This document shows, one piece after another, positions 17,607 to 26,630 of a stretch of DNA of 64,000 nt. Position 1 is the first letter of the stretch. Each line of letters starts with the position of its first letter. Below the pieces are notes generated by a model, which was given only the letters and a program-made list of their open reading frames with translations, had not been told where the DNA came from and searched no databases. Source of the DNA: Deltaproteobacteria bacterium (GTDB lineage: Bacteria; Myxococcota_A; UBA796; CAJQPC01); NCBI GenBank assembly GCA_016717595.1, contig JADKFE010000007.1, positions 1 to 64,000 on the forward strand, read 5' to 3'. A program made the position numbers and the translations under genes.

Positions 17607-18461
17607 ATGATCTGGACGCTGCTCTTCGCTTGTGTGGGCGCTGATGACGTCAGCGACAAAGGGGACGACACCGCCGCCGAGGTGATCTCGGTCCCTGAAC
17701 CCCCGACACCCCCGGCGTATTCTGGCGGTGAGTGCCCGGAGATCGTCGATGGCAGCAACACCGGCTTCCTCTCCGCCGGTCAAGAGCGCAGCTTCTATGT
17801 GAGGCTCCCCGAGAACCCCGAGGGCGCCCCGGTCATCTTCGCCTGGCATTGGCTTGGCGGCACGGCCACGCAGATCATGCAGTACATGCACCTGGGCGAC
17901 TGGGCCGATCAAGGCGCCATCGTCGTGGCCCCCGACTCCTGCTGCGGCACCTTCGAGTGGAGCTTCACCGCCAGCGACGACCCGGCGGTCGACCTCACCT
18001 TCTACGACGACCTGCTCTCCTGCGTAAACCAGCAGTTCAGCCCCGATCTCAGCCGGGTCTACACCACGGGCATGAGCGCCGGCGGCCTGTGGACCTCGTA
18101 CCTGCTGATGCACCGCGCCGATTCTTTGGCCGCCGCCGCGCCGATCTCCGGCGGCACCGCCGAGCTCATGGACTTCAACCCGCCCGCGCGGCCCCTGCCC
18201 GTGCTGCTCACCTGGGGCGGCGAGGATGATGTGTACGGCGTCTACTCCTTTGACGTCGGCAGCCGCGAGCTCTCCGCGGATCTGCTCAGCCAAGGAAGCT
18301 GGGTGGGCCACTGCGTTCACGACGGCGGGCACACCATCCCCGACGGCGCCACGGAGTACATCTGGCGCTTCTTCGAAGACGTGAGCTTCGCGGATGGCGA
18401 CCCGGGCTACACCGCGCCGTTCCCCGAGCCGCTGCCCGCCTGGTGCGGCCTCCCGGAGTAA
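17607..18461 (+). CDS. Alpha/beta-hydrolase lipoprotein, LpqC/PHB-depolymerase-like
   Basis: 284 residues. A very short signal sequence with lipobox LLFACVGADD is followed by an acidic/Pro linker. The domain is an alpha/beta-hydrolase of the extracellular esterase (PHB depolymerase, feruloyl esterase, LpqC) type: HWLGGTATQ near the oxyanion strand, nucleophile elbow TTGMSAGGLW, an acid-containing LLTWGGEDDVYG and a terminal histidine in HDGGHTIP. Paired cysteines (PDSCCGTF, LSCVNQ, HCVHD) fit an exported disulfide-bonded enzyme. Substrate unknown. Its stop lies three bases before the phosphofructokinase GTG. Confidence 0.8.
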   Translation: MIWTLLFACVGADDVSDKGDDTAAEVISVPEPPTPPAYSGGECPEIVDGSNTGFLSAGQERSFYVRLPENPEGAPVIFAWHWLGGTATQIMQYMHLGDWADQGAIVVAPDSCCGTFEWSFTASDDPAVDLTFYDDLLSCVNQQFSPDLSRVYTTGMSAGGLWTSYLLMHRADSLAAAAPISGGTAELMDFNPPARPLPVLLTWGGEDDVYGVYSFDVGSRELSADLLSQGSWVGHCVHDGGHTIPDGATEYIWRFFEDVSFADGDPGYTAPFPEPLPAWCGLPE

Positions 18462-18464
18462 GCC

Positions 18465-19526
18465 GTGGCCCGTCTCGCGCTCTTGACCTCCGGCGGTGAC
18501 GCCCCGGGCATGAACACCGCCATCCGCGCCATCGTGAAGCTCTGCGCGGCGCGGGGCGTGGACGTGCTCGGCGTCGAGCAAGGGTTTGAGGGCCTCATGG
18601 GCGGCCGGATGCGCCCGCTCACCCCGCGGGACGTCGACACCATCGGCTCCTTGGGGGGCACGGTCTTGGGCTCGGCGCGCTCCAAAGAGTTTCTGCTCCC
18701 CGAGGGCCGGGCCAAGGCGGCGGCGACGCTTGGGGCCGCGGGGGTCGAGGGCCTGCTCGTCATCGGCGGCAACGGCTCGTTGACCGGGGCCCATGTGCTC
18801 TCCGAGGAGCAGGGCGTGCGGGTGATGGGCCTCCCGGCGTCTATCGACAACGACCTCGGCTGCACGTCTTTGGCCATCGGCGTCGACACCGCGCTCAACA
18901 CCATCGTCTCGGCCTGCGACCGCATCTCCGACACCGCCCGGGCCCACCGCCGGGCGTTCATCGTCGAGGTGATGGGGCGGCGCTGCGGCTACCTCGCCAT
19001 GGCGGGGTCCGTCGCCGTGGGCGCCGACGCCTGCCTGTTCCGTGAGCAGGGCAAGTCGGAGGCGCAGCTCGTCGCCGAGCTCTCCGACGTGCTGCGCCGG
19101 GGCTTCGACCCTGAGCGTGGCAAACAGATGGTGCTCATCCTCAAGGCTGAAGGGGTGGAGGTGCCTACCGACGCCCTCGTCTCCCGGCTGCAGGCCGTGG
19201 CTGATGCCGAGCTTCCTGGGGTGGATGTGCGGGCCACGGTGCTCGGCCACCTCGTGCGCGGCGGCAGCCCCTCGTACTACGACCGCCTCATCGCCGGTCG
19301 CCTGGGCGCGGCGGCGGTGGAGTCGCTCCTGCAAGGCCACCACGATGAGATGGTCGCCTGGCAGCCCCACACCCCCGGCGGCCTGCCCACCTGGGACTCC
19401 GCCGTGGTGCGGTTCCCGCTCACCCAGATGTTGACCGAGACCGACGCCTTGCTCGACGGCTCCAGCGCCGTGACCCGCCGCCGGGTGCGCATGATGGAGG
19501 CCACCGCCGGGGTGATGGCGCTGTGA
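18465..19526 (+). CDS. pfkA: 6-phosphofructokinase
   Basis: Glycolytic enzyme phosphorylating fructose 6-phosphate at C1. 353 residues in one complete PFK domain: TSGGDAPGMN near the N-terminus, GGNGSLTGA at the nucleotide site, ASIDNDLGC at the catalytic Asp, VEVMGRRCGYLA in the substrate loop, and LGHLVRGGSPSYYDR. Residue 103, which is the Mg/ATP-binding Asp of E. coli PfkA (GGDGS), is Asn here. The GGxGS form points to ATP rather than pyrophosphate use (PPi enzymes have GGDDT), but the Asn is unusual to me. GTG start three bases after the esterase lipoprotein. Confidence 0.9.
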   Translation: MARLALLTSGGDAPGMNTAIRAIVKLCAARGVDVLGVEQGFEGLMGGRMRPLTPRDVDTIGSLGGTVLGSARSKEFLLPEGRAKAAATLGAAGVEGLLVIGGNGSLTGAHVLSEEQGVRVMGLPASIDNDLGCTSLAIGVDTALNTIVSACDRISDTARAHRRAFIVEVMGRRCGYLAMAGSVAVGADACLFREQGKSEAQLVAELSDVLRRGFDPERGKQMVLILKAEGVEVPTDALVSRLQAVADAELPGVDVRATVLGHLVRGGSPSYYDRLIAGRLGAAAVESLLQGHHDEMVAWQPHTPGGLPTWDSAVVRFPLTQMLTETDALLDGSSAVTRRRVRMMEATAGVMAL

Positions 19527-19556
19527 GCCCGGCCCAACCCCCGTGGAGATGACCGA

Positions 19557-19865
19557 ATGAAGACGCTCAAAGAGGGCGGCCCGCCTGTCGTGATGATCTG
19601 CGCCAACAAACGCCCCGAGGGCGCGCCCAAGCCGTCGTGTGGCCACCACGGCGCTGAAGACCTGCGCGGCTGGCTCAAAGACCAGCTCAAGGCCGAGGGC
19701 CTGTGGGGCAAGAAGGTGAGGGTGCTCACCGTGAGCTGCCTGGACGTCTGCCCCAGCGCCGGCGTGGTCTGCTCCTTGGACGGCGGGAAGACGCTGGAGC
19801 TTGTTGACGCCGAGACCGAGCGTGATGAGCTCCTGGGCCGCTGCCGGGCGCTGGCGGGGGGCTGA
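19557..19865 (+). CDS. Thioredoxin-like [2Fe-2S] ferredoxin
   Basis: 102 residues. The four likely cluster ligands are in MICANKRPEGAPKPSCG and VSCLDVCPSAGVV, the C-x12-C ... C-x3-C layout of thioredoxin-fold [2Fe-2S] ferredoxins (also the NuoE-type fold). Cytoplasmic small electron carrier. A GGAG site precedes ATG 19557. It is 30 bases after pfkA and probably in the same unit. Electron partners are not evident from the neighbourhood. Confidence 0.8.
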   Translation: MKTLKEGGPPVVMICANKRPEGAPKPSCGHHGAEDLRGWLKDQLKAEGLWGKKVRVLTVSCLDVCPSAGVVCSLDGGKTLELVDAETERDELLGRCRALAGG

Positions 19866-19887
19866 GCGGCTGGGGCGGCGTGGGGAG

Positions 19888-20105
19888 GGGGTTCAGGGTG
19901 AACTCCTGCCGGCGCGCCGGGAGCTCTTTGCGAGGCCGCGAAGCTCTTTCAGGAGGTGGCCCGCGCGGGGGGGGGGGGGGGCGGCGCGGGCGCGGGGGGG
20001 GGGGGCCTGCGCCGGGGAGTCTCTTTCAGGAGTGAAACTCCTCGCCGCCGCCGCCGGGAGCCTCTTTCAGCAGTGAAACTCCTCGCCTCCGCCGCCGCGG
20101 GGAGG
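19888..20105 (+). repeat. Diverged ~41-bp repeats with dyads and long G tracts
   Basis: Non-coding stretch between convergent genes. CTCTTTCAG(G/C)AGTGAAACTCCTCGCC starts at 20021 and again at 20062 (41 bp apart); each is followed by CCGCC repeats and GGGAG. Partial copies occur at 19889-19921 and 19944. The full copy contains the dyad AGGAGT-GAA-ACTCCT. Between copies are runs of 15 G (19967-19981) and 12 G (19994-20005). It could be an RNA-structure or termination element, or a slippage-prone region with uncertain length. Confidence 0.65.
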
Positions 20106-20148
20106 TCTCACGACCGTGACCACCTCACCACGGCCTCAGCGACACGGG

Positions 20149-20177
20149 GGGCCCGCCCCAGCCGTCGGAGCGGGCCC
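20149..20177. terminator. Bidirectional hairpin between convergent genes
   Basis: GGGCCCGC and GCGGGCCC form a perfect 8-bp stem with a 13-base loop, 12 bases beyond the stop of the amidohydrolase gene. There is no T tract, so function as a terminator is tentative. Confidence 0.4.
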
Positions 20178-20189
20178 GCGCACACGCGC

Positions 20190-22607
20190 TCAGCCGCCGA
20201 AGTCTTCGCCGTCCCGCGGCATCAGGCGGCGGCGCTCAAACCGGAAGCCCATCACGCCCGCCGCGGGCAAGGTGCCGATCTGGGCGTCCCAGTCGGAGTC
20301 GGTGTAGAGCTTGTCGTAGAGCACGACGCCCGTTGAGCCGCCGACCTCCCACAGCCCGGTGTCTTTGCAGCTTGAGCCGTCCACAGAGCAGTTGTAGGCC
20401 GCGTTGGTGACCGAGCCGTCGGTGAGCACGATGAGCACACCCTCGTAGTCCTCCAGGGCGGCGTCAGCGACGGTGACCGGCGTGGGCTCGATGGGGGTGG
20501 CCGTGCCGATGATCTCGACGCTGCTCAGCTCGATCTCGGTCTCGTCAAAATACTCGGTCACCGAGCCGCTCACGACGACGAGGTCGTTCAGCTTCACCGT
20601 GGGCGCGCTGCTGGTGTACACGTAGAGGCCGCTGAAGCGCGCGTCCGTGGCGTCGGGGTCTTGCACCATGAAGCCGTTGGACGAGAGCGCGGTGACCACG
20701 AGGCCCTCGATGGTGACGCTCTCCCCTTCGCTGACGGTGCCCTGCTGCACGTCCTGAACGGTGGTGAGCGGCGGTGGGCAGACCGAGTCGGGGTTGAACT
20801 GCGTGGGGCACACGTCGCAGACGTCGCCTTTGCCGTCGCCGTCGGTGTCGGTCTGGTCGTCGTCGTCAAAGGGGCAGACGTCGAGGCCGTTCACCGTGCC
20901 GTCGCCGTCGAGGTCGTCGGGGATCGGGCTCTCGTCGCAGGCGTCGCCGACGCCGTCGCTGTCAAGGTCGGGCTGGGCGCCGTCGTCCATGGTGCGCGGC
21001 GGATTAAACACGGTCGGGCAGTTGTCGATGTCGTTGTTGAGGCCGTCGCCGTCGCCGTCTTCGCCGCTGGGCTCGCCGGTGAACTCGCCGGAGCGCGCCG
21101 GGAGGCAGGTGGGCTCGTCATCAGGCACAGAATCACAGAAGAAGGCCGGGTAGGCAGAGGACATCAACGAGGCGAGGCTCTCGTAGGTGCGGCCCACCTC
21201 GCTCTGGGCGCAGATCGCCATGCTCTCGCCGCAGACGTCCAGGGCCTCACAAGACACGCCCATGCCCTGCATCACGGCGTCTTCGCCGTACAGCGCCTCA
21301 CCGCCGCGCAGCACGAGCCGGGCGCCGGTGGCGTCGGCCTGAATCACCGCGTCGTACTCGCTGCGCGTCCGGCCATCAAACACGGCGATGTCGGCGACGA
21401 GGCCCACCTTGAGCGAGCCGAGCAGGTGCTCGCTGCCCGTGGCGATGGCGGCGTTCACCGTGGCCATCTCCCACAGCTCTTGATCGGTGAACAGCCCGCC
21501 GAGGTTGCGCAGGTTGTACTCCGCGGCGCAGGCGAGCTCGCGGTTCATGTTGATGCTGCCGGTGTACGTCCAGTCCGTGCCCAAGGCGACGACGCCGCCG
21601 AGCTTATGGAACAGCGCGACCTGGGCGGTGTGGCCGTAGAGCGCGATGTTGCTGCGCGGCGACCAGATGAGCTGGGCGCCCGACCACGCCATGTTGGTGT
21701 AGTCTTCAGTGGTGAGGCCGATGGAGTGAATGTGCGCGGTGTTGGGCTCGGTGAGGTCGATGGCGCCGTCAAACGAGCTGGACAGGCAGCGGAACTCCTC
21801 CCGGGCGCGGTCGTTGATGCCTTCAGCGACGTGGGGCAGGTACGACTCCGCGCCGTAGACCTCTAGCTCTGACTCCTTAAAGTCCCAGTCACAGTTGGAC
21901 TTTTGGCTCTCGCCGGAGTCGCCCAAGGGGAAGGTCTGGTTCATCACATCGGGCAGGCTGAGGCCCTCGTTGTCGTCGGACACGTCGAGGTTTCGCACAA
22001 ACCCTTCAGCGCTGCCCGAGCCGACGAGGCTGGTCGTTCCGCCCAAGAGCTGACGCAGCTCACCCCAAGACTCGCCTTGGTCCTTGGAGTTTGACGGCGT
22101 AGACACCGAGCCGCGCCAGTCGTGGCGGTGGTCGTACCGTTTGCTCGTCGCCGCCAGCGGGTCGCCCTCGGTGTAGGTGATGTGATCGTGGGGGTTGATG
22201 AGCCCGGGGGAGATGACGCCTTCCGGGCAGTCGATCACCGTGGCGTTCGAGTCGTCGCAGTCGCAGCCGACGCAGGCGATCTCCCCCTCGGTGTCGATGA
22301 GCACCGAGCCCTTGCTGATCACCCCCTGCGGCGCGAGCACCTGGCCCCGGAGCTGCACCCAGCCGTTGCTGCCGACGCTGCTCACCCCGCACACCCCGCT
22401 CGTGGGCGCGGTGAGCGTGGCCTCTTCACACTCGCTGTCGAAGGGCTCGCCCGAGTCGTCGATGCTGGTGTCGTCGGTGTCGTCGCCGCTGTCGTCGATC
22501 ACCTCCGACTCCTCAACGCCCGTGTCGTCGGGGGCGGAGGAGTCGTTGGAGACATCATCAGCGCCTTTGCAGGCGGCGAAGAGGAGGATGAGGAGGGGGC
22601 TTGACAT
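20190..22607 (-). CDS. Amidohydrolase / thrombospondin type-3 / OB-like lipoprotein
   Basis: 805 residues. Lipobox LLFAACKGADD, then an acidic Asp/Ser/Thr linker. Residues about 80-500 form an amidohydrolase-superfamily domain: the N-terminal strand-1 motif GVISPGLINPHDHITY (metal H-x-H), HRHDW, HIHSIGL, and GTDWTYTGS for the late metal Asp. Three calcium-binding thrombospondin type-3-like repeats follow (EDGDGDGLNNDIDNCP, DLDSDGVGDACD, DTDGDGKGDVCD). The C-terminal 170 residues resemble an OB-fold 'exported nuclease/lamin-tail' accessory domain (VTIEGLVVTALSSNGFMVQD). This fusion of a metal hydrolase with Ca-dependent rods suggests a surface enzyme. ATG 22607 was chosen because the lipoprotein signal begins there. 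Confidence 0.8.
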   Translation of the reverse strand: MSSPLLILLFAACKGADDVSNDSSAPDDTGVEESEVIDDSGDDTDDTSIDDSGEPFDSECEEATLTAPTSGVCGVSSVGSNGWVQLRGQVLAPQGVISKGSVLIDTEGEIACVGCDCDDSNATVIDCPEGVISPGLINPHDHITYTEGDPLAATSKRYDHRHDWRGSVSTPSNSKDQGESWGELRQLLGGTTSLVGSGSAEGFVRNLDVSDDNEGLSLPDVMNQTFPLGDSGESQKSNCDWDFKESELEVYGAESYLPHVAEGINDRAREEFRCLSSSFDGAIDLTEPNTAHIHSIGLTTEDYTNMAWSGAQLIWSPRSNIALYGHTAQVALFHKLGGVVALGTDWTYTGSINMNRELACAAEYNLRNLGGLFTDQELWEMATVNAAIATGSEHLLGSLKVGLVADIAVFDGRTRSEYDAVIQADATGARLVLRGGEALYGEDAVMQGMGVSCEALDVCGESMAICAQSEVGRTYESLASLMSSAYPAFFCDSVPDDEPTCLPARSGEFTGEPSGEDGDGDGLNNDIDNCPTVFNPPRTMDDGAQPDLDSDGVGDACDESPIPDDLDGDGTVNGLDVCPFDDDDQTDTDGDGKGDVCDVCPTQFNPDSVCPPPLTTVQDVQQGTVSEGESVTIEGLVVTALSSNGFMVQDPDATDARFSGLYVYTSSAPTVKLNDLVVVSGSVTEYFDETEIELSSVEIIGTATPIEPTPVTVADAALEDYEGVLIVLTDGSVTNAAYNCSVDGSSCKDTGLWEVGGSTGVVLYDKLYTDSDWDAQIGTLPAAGVMGFRFERRRLMPRDGEDFGG

Positions 22608-22788
22608 CGGGGTGGCCTCGACGGGGGAGGACCAGGATAGGCCGGAAGTGGGGGGGAGCGCCAGAGGGGGCGTGAGAATCGTGGGGGCTGGGGGGTCGGG
22701 TGCGGGTTCCGTGCACCTGCCTTGCCCCAACATTTTGCGCCCCCGCGCCGCCGATCCGCGATACTCTCAACCTCACTGGAGACCCTCC

Positions 22789-24138
22789 ATGAGAATCGCG
22801 CTGATCTCGCCCAAAGGGCCGCTCTACCGCCATCGCGGTGGCATCTTCAAGAAGTCGCTGCGGTACGCGCCGCTCACGCTCACCACCCTCGCCGCGCTCG
22901 TGCCCGCTGAGCTCAACGCGGACGTGCGCATCTACGATGAAGGTGTCGAGGTGATCCCCGAGGATCTCGACGTGGACCTCGTCGGCATGACGGTGATCAC
23001 CGGATCGGCGCGACGCTCCGTCGAGCTGGCCAAGCCCTTCCGGGCCCGGGGCATCCCCGTCGTCTTCGGCGGCCCCCACGTCACCCTCGCGCCGGAGGAT
23101 GTGCGCGCTCACGCCGACGTGCTCGTCACGGGCTACGCGGAGGAGACATGGCCCCAGCTCTTGCGCGACTTACGCGCCGGCACGTTGAAGGACCACTACG
23201 CCCAAGGCCAGAACCACAGCCTCGCCGGGATGCCGTTCCCCAAGCGCGAGATGTTGAAGCGGCACAACTACACCACGATGAACGTGTTTGAGGCCACCCG
23301 CGGCTGCATTCACGACTGCGACTTCTGCGTGGTCCCCACGGCCTGGGGGCGTAAGCCGTACCAGAAGCCGGTGGAGGACGTCATCGCCGACATCCGGCAG
23401 ATGAAGGCCAAGAAGGCCCTGTTCATCGATCTGAACCTCATCGCCGACCGCCGCTACGCGAAGCGGCTGTTTGAGGCGTTCATCCCCCTGGGCATCCAGT
23501 GGTTTGGCCTCGCGACGAGCCTCGTGCAGCGCGACGTCGAGCTTTTGGATCTCATGGCCCGCTCGGGCTGCACCGGCCTGCTCATCGGCCTTGAGACCTT
23601 AGACGACGACGGCCTCGACGGCAGCCGCAAAGGCTTCAACAAGCCCGACCGCTACGTCGAGCTCATTGAGATGCTGCACGCCCGGGGCATCACCTTGATG
23701 GGCACCTTCGTGTTCGGCCTCGACAGCCACGGCCCCGAGGTCTTCATGGAGACCGCGCGCTTCTGTGTCGAGACGGGCATCGACCTGCCCCGCTTCGCCA
23801 TCGTCACGCCGTTCCCCGGCACGCCGCTCTTCCAGCGCCTCACCCGCGAGGGCCGCATCCTCCACCACAACTGGGACCTCTACGACGGCCAACACGTCGT
23901 CTTTAAGCCCACCCGCCTGAGCGAACAGGAGCTTCTGGAGGGCCACGAGGAGGCCTGGAAGTACGTCTACAAGCGGCGCAACATCGTGCGGCGCCTCGCG
24001 AAGTCCCGGCTGCAGATCCCGCTGTCCATCGCGTCAAACTGGGGCTACCGGTTCTACGCGAACAACCTGCACACCCACTACAACTGCGACTGGTTCATCG
24101 GCCAAGACGGCGCGCCAAACGCGAGGGCCAACGCATGA
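22789..24138 (+). CDS. B12-binding-domain radical SAM protein (first of pair)
   Basis: 449 residues. Residues 1-140 form a Rossmann-like cobalamin-binding domain (VDLVGMTVITGSARRSVELA, PVVFGGPHVTLAPED) without the DxHxxG base-off histidine motif that I can see. The radical SAM core starts with ATRGCIHDCDFC: cysteines 173, 177 and 180 form the CX3CX2C site for the [4Fe-4S] cluster. A typical core TFVFGLDSHGPEVF and TPFPGTPLF follow, then a C-terminal basic helix-rich segment. Such enzymes commonly methylate or rearrange unactivated carbons. GGAG lies ten bases before ATG 22789. First gene of a four-gene coupled operon. Substrate unknown. Confidence 0.85.
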   Translation: MRIALISPKGPLYRHRGGIFKKSLRYAPLTLTTLAALVPAELNADVRIYDEGVEVIPEDLDVDLVGMTVITGSARRSVELAKPFRARGIPVVFGGPHVTLAPEDVRAHADVLVTGYAEETWPQLLRDLRAGTLKDHYAQGQNHSLAGMPFPKREMLKRHNYTTMNVFEATRGCIHDCDFCVVPTAWGRKPYQKPVEDVIADIRQMKAKKALFIDLNLIADRRYAKRLFEAFIPLGIQWFGLATSLVQRDVELLDLMARSGCTGLLIGLETLDDDGLDGSRKGFNKPDRYVELIEMLHARGITLMGTFVFGLDSHGPEVFMETARFCVETGIDLPRFAIVTPFPGTPLFQRLTREGRILHHNWDLYDGQHVVFKPTRLSEQELLEGHEEAWKYVYKRRNIVRRLAKSRLQIPLSIASNWGYRFYANNLHTHYNCDWFIGQDGAPNARANA

Positions 24139-25505
24139 GCCGCCCGTTCCGCCTCACCCTGATTCACCCCTGCATCGGCCGCCGCCCGGGCCAGCAGTAC
24201 ATCAAGACCTGGCAGATGGAGCCCCTGCCGCCGGCGCTCATCGCCGCGCTGACGCCGAACGACGTCGAGGTGCGCTTCTACGACGACCGCATGGAGGAGC
24301 TGCCCTTCGACGAGCCCACCGACCTCGTCGCCATGTCGATCGAGACCTACACCGCCCGGCGCTGCTACCAGATCGCCAGCGAGTACCGCCGCCGGGGCGT
24401 GCCCGTGGTGATGGGCGGCTTTCACGCGAGCCTCATCCCTGAAGAGGTCGAGCAGTACGCCGAGTCCATCGTGCTCGGCGAGGCCGAGGCCGTGTGGCAA
24501 GAGGTCATCGACGATTACCGCGCTGGCACGCCCAAAAAACGCTACCAAGGTGTGGGCCGCCCGGCGCTTGACGGCAGCCGCCCCGACCGCAGCATCTTCC
24601 AAGGCAAACGATACCTGCCCATCGGGCTCGTGGAGGCCGGGCGCGGCTGCCACTTCCGCTGCGAGTTCTGCGCGGTGCAGACGGTGTTCAACCGCACCCA
24701 GACCCGCCGCCCCACGGGCGACATCTTGGACGAGCTCCGCGCGCTCAAGGGCTCGAAGAAGCTGTTCTTCTTCGTAGACGACAACATCACCTCCAACCTC
24801 AAGCAGGCCAAAGAGTTCTTCCGGGCGCTCAAGCCTCTGGGCATCCGCTGGGTGAGCCAGTCGTCGATCAACGCCGCCCACGACGAGGAGTTCTTGATCC
24901 TGCTCAAAGAGAGCGGCTGCCAAGGCGTGCTCATCGGCTTTGAGAGCCTAAACCCCGAGAACCTCAAGAAGATGGACAAGGGGTTCAACACGATGAAGGG
25001 CGGCTACGAGGTGGCCTTGGCCAACCTGCGCAAGCACGGCATCCGCCTCTACGTCACCTTCGTGTTCGGCTACGACGAGGACACCGCGGCGAGCTTTGAT
25101 GAGTCCGTGGAGTTCGCCCAGCGCCACGCCTTCTACATCACGGCGTTTAACCACCTCACGCCGTTTCCTGGCACGGCGCTCTACAGCCGCCTCAAAGACG
25201 AGGGGCGGCTTCTGTACGACGCCTGGTGGCTCGACCCGGCGTACAGCTACAACAAGATCCCGTTCCAGCCCAAAAACATGGGCCCCGACGAGCTTCAGCG
25301 CCTCTGTGTCGACGCCCGATCGCGCTTCTACTCGCGCCGCAGCATCCTCAAGCGCAGCCTCGACCCGGTGAACCGCTCCGACTTCTTCATGTGGCGCAAC
25401 TTCTACCTCATCAACGGCATGCACCGCGCCGAGGTCTCTCTGCGGGACCACTACCCCCTCGGAGACGCGGCGTGGCGCGGAGAGCTGCTCCCGGCGGCGT
25501 TCTAG
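24135..25505 (+). CDS. B12-binding-domain radical SAM protein (second of pair)
   Basis: 456 residues with the same architecture as the preceding gene. The N-terminal cobalamin-like domain includes VVMGGFHASLIPEEVE. The radical SAM site is AGRGCHFRCEFC, with cysteines 172, 176 and 179. A core with FFVDDNITSNLKQAKEFF and TPFPGTALYSRL follows, then an extra C-terminal region (RRSILKRSLDPVNRSDFFMW). Its ATG overlaps the previous stop (ATGA). The two proteins are paralogues but clearly diverged, so they probably catalyse successive steps on one substrate rather than being redundant. Specific function not recognised. Confidence 0.85.
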   Translation: MSRPFRLTLIHPCIGRRPGQQYIKTWQMEPLPPALIAALTPNDVEVRFYDDRMEELPFDEPTDLVAMSIETYTARRCYQIASEYRRRGVPVVMGGFHASLIPEEVEQYAESIVLGEAEAVWQEVIDDYRAGTPKKRYQGVGRPALDGSRPDRSIFQGKRYLPIGLVEAGRGCHFRCEFCAVQTVFNRTQTRRPTGDILDELRALKGSKKLFFFVDDNITSNLKQAKEFFRALKPLGIRWVSQSSINAAHDEEFLILLKESGCQGVLIGFESLNPENLKKMDKGFNTMKGGYEVALANLRKHGIRLYVTFVFGYDEDTAASFDESVEFAQRHAFYITAFNHLTPFPGTALYSRLKDEGRLLYDAWWLDPAYSYNKIPFQPKNMGPDELQRLCVDARSRFYSRRSILKRSLDPVNRSDFFMWRNFYLINGMHRAEVSLRDHYPLGDAAWRGELLPAAF

Positions 25506-26630
25506 GTGGTCTTCCCCACCCGCGACATCCGCTTTGAGCCCGCCCGCCCCGAGGACGAGCCCGAGCTGCGCCGCGTGATGCGGGAGACGGCGATGGACGG
25601 CACCATCCGCCTCGCCTTCGCCCGCGAGCCCAGCTTCTACGCCGCCGCCGCCGTCGAGGGCCCCGTTCACCAGGCCATCGTCGCGAGGGATCCTGAAGGC
25701 CGGGTGGTCGGGCTGTGCAGCCGCTCCACACGAACCTTGTGGGTGGACAAGACGCCCACCCAGGTGGGCTACCTCAGCGCGCTGCGGCTGGAGGAGGCCT
25801 ACCGGGGCCGCCGCCAGATGCTCCAGCGAGGCTTTGACGCCGTGCGGGCCTTGGCCCAGGCCGACCCGGCGACGACGCTGCACATGACGACCATCTTTGA
25901 GGACAACGCCCCGGCGATCCGATTTTTGGGCGCGAACTTGGAGGGTTTCCCCCGTTATCGGCGCATCGGCACCGTTCGCACCCTGGCCCTGCCGACCTGG
26001 CGCCGCCAACGTGTCCCCGCGGGCCTCGCGCTGCGGCCGGGCGTCGACGCCGACCTGCCGCAGCTCGCCGCGCTCCTTCATTCAGAGCTCCGCCGGCACC
26101 CGCTCGCCCCGGTGTGGACGGAGGCCGACCTGCGCGACCCCGCCCTCTGCCGGGGCCTGCGCCCCAGCGACTTCACCGTGGTCGAGCGTGACGGGCGCCT
26201 CGTCGGCTGCGTCGCGCTCTGGGATCAGACCGCCTACAAACAGTCCATCGTCATGGGCTACGAGGGCGGCCTCGGCACCTTCCGGGGCCTCGTGAACCTC
26301 GCCGCGCCGCTGCTCAACGTGCCCCGGCTGCCGGCCCCGGGCGAGGCCGTGCCCCACGCCACGCTCTCCCACCTCGCCGCCGAGGACGACGACGAGCTCC
26401 CGCTCTCGTTGGCGCTCATCGCCACGGCGAGCAACCGGGCCATCGGCGCTGGTTACTCGTGGCTCACCCTGGGCGTCGGTGACGGTGACCCGCTGGGGGA
26501 CGAGGTGAAGCGCCACTACGGCGCCATCGAGGTGCGCGCGGCCTTGTTCCTTGTGTCTTGGCCCGAGGGCCACGCCGCCGCGGACGCCGTCACCGCCCGC
26601 GTCCCCCGCCTGGAGATCGCCACCTTATGA
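25506..26630 (+). CDS. GNAT-like N-acetyltransferase family protein
   Basis: 374 residues, no signal. The N-terminal 160 residues have GNAT-like features: IRFEPARPEDEPELRRVM, then YLSALRLEEAYRGRRQMLQR, where the acetyl-CoA pyrophosphate loop (R/Q-x-x-G-x-G/A) would lie, and EDNAPAIRFLGANLEGF. A second related half (LRPGVDADLPQLAALLHSEL) suggests a tandem GNAT fold. GTG 25506 directly abuts the radical SAM stop, so it is translationally coupled. The acyl acceptor is unknown; co-operon position implies a role in the same pathway. Confidence 0.65.
   Translation: MVFPTRDIRFEPARPEDEPELRRVMRETAMDGTIRLAFAREPSFYAAAAVEGPVHQAIVARDPEGRVVGLCSRSTRTLWVDKTPTQVGYLSALRLEEAYRGRRQMLQRGFDAVRALAQADPATTLHMTTIFEDNAPAIRFLGANLEGFPRYRRIGTVRTLALPTWRRQRVPAGLALRPGVDADLPQLAALLHSELRRHPLAPVWTEADLRDPALCRGLRPSDFTVVERDGRLVGCVALWDQTAYKQSIVMGYEGGLGTFRGLVNLAAPLLNVPRLPAPGEAVPHATLSHLAAEDDDELPLSLALIATASNRAIGAGYSWLTLGVGDGDPLGDEVKRHYGAIEVRAALFLVSWPEGHAAADAVTARVPRLEIATL

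Noticed and set aside
17313..19649. Very long minus-strand reading frame (778 residues) opposite the esterase lipoprotein and pfkA
   Set aside because: High-GC shadow. The translation is Gly/Ala/His/Arg-rich without motifs, while the plus strand carries clear enzyme families.
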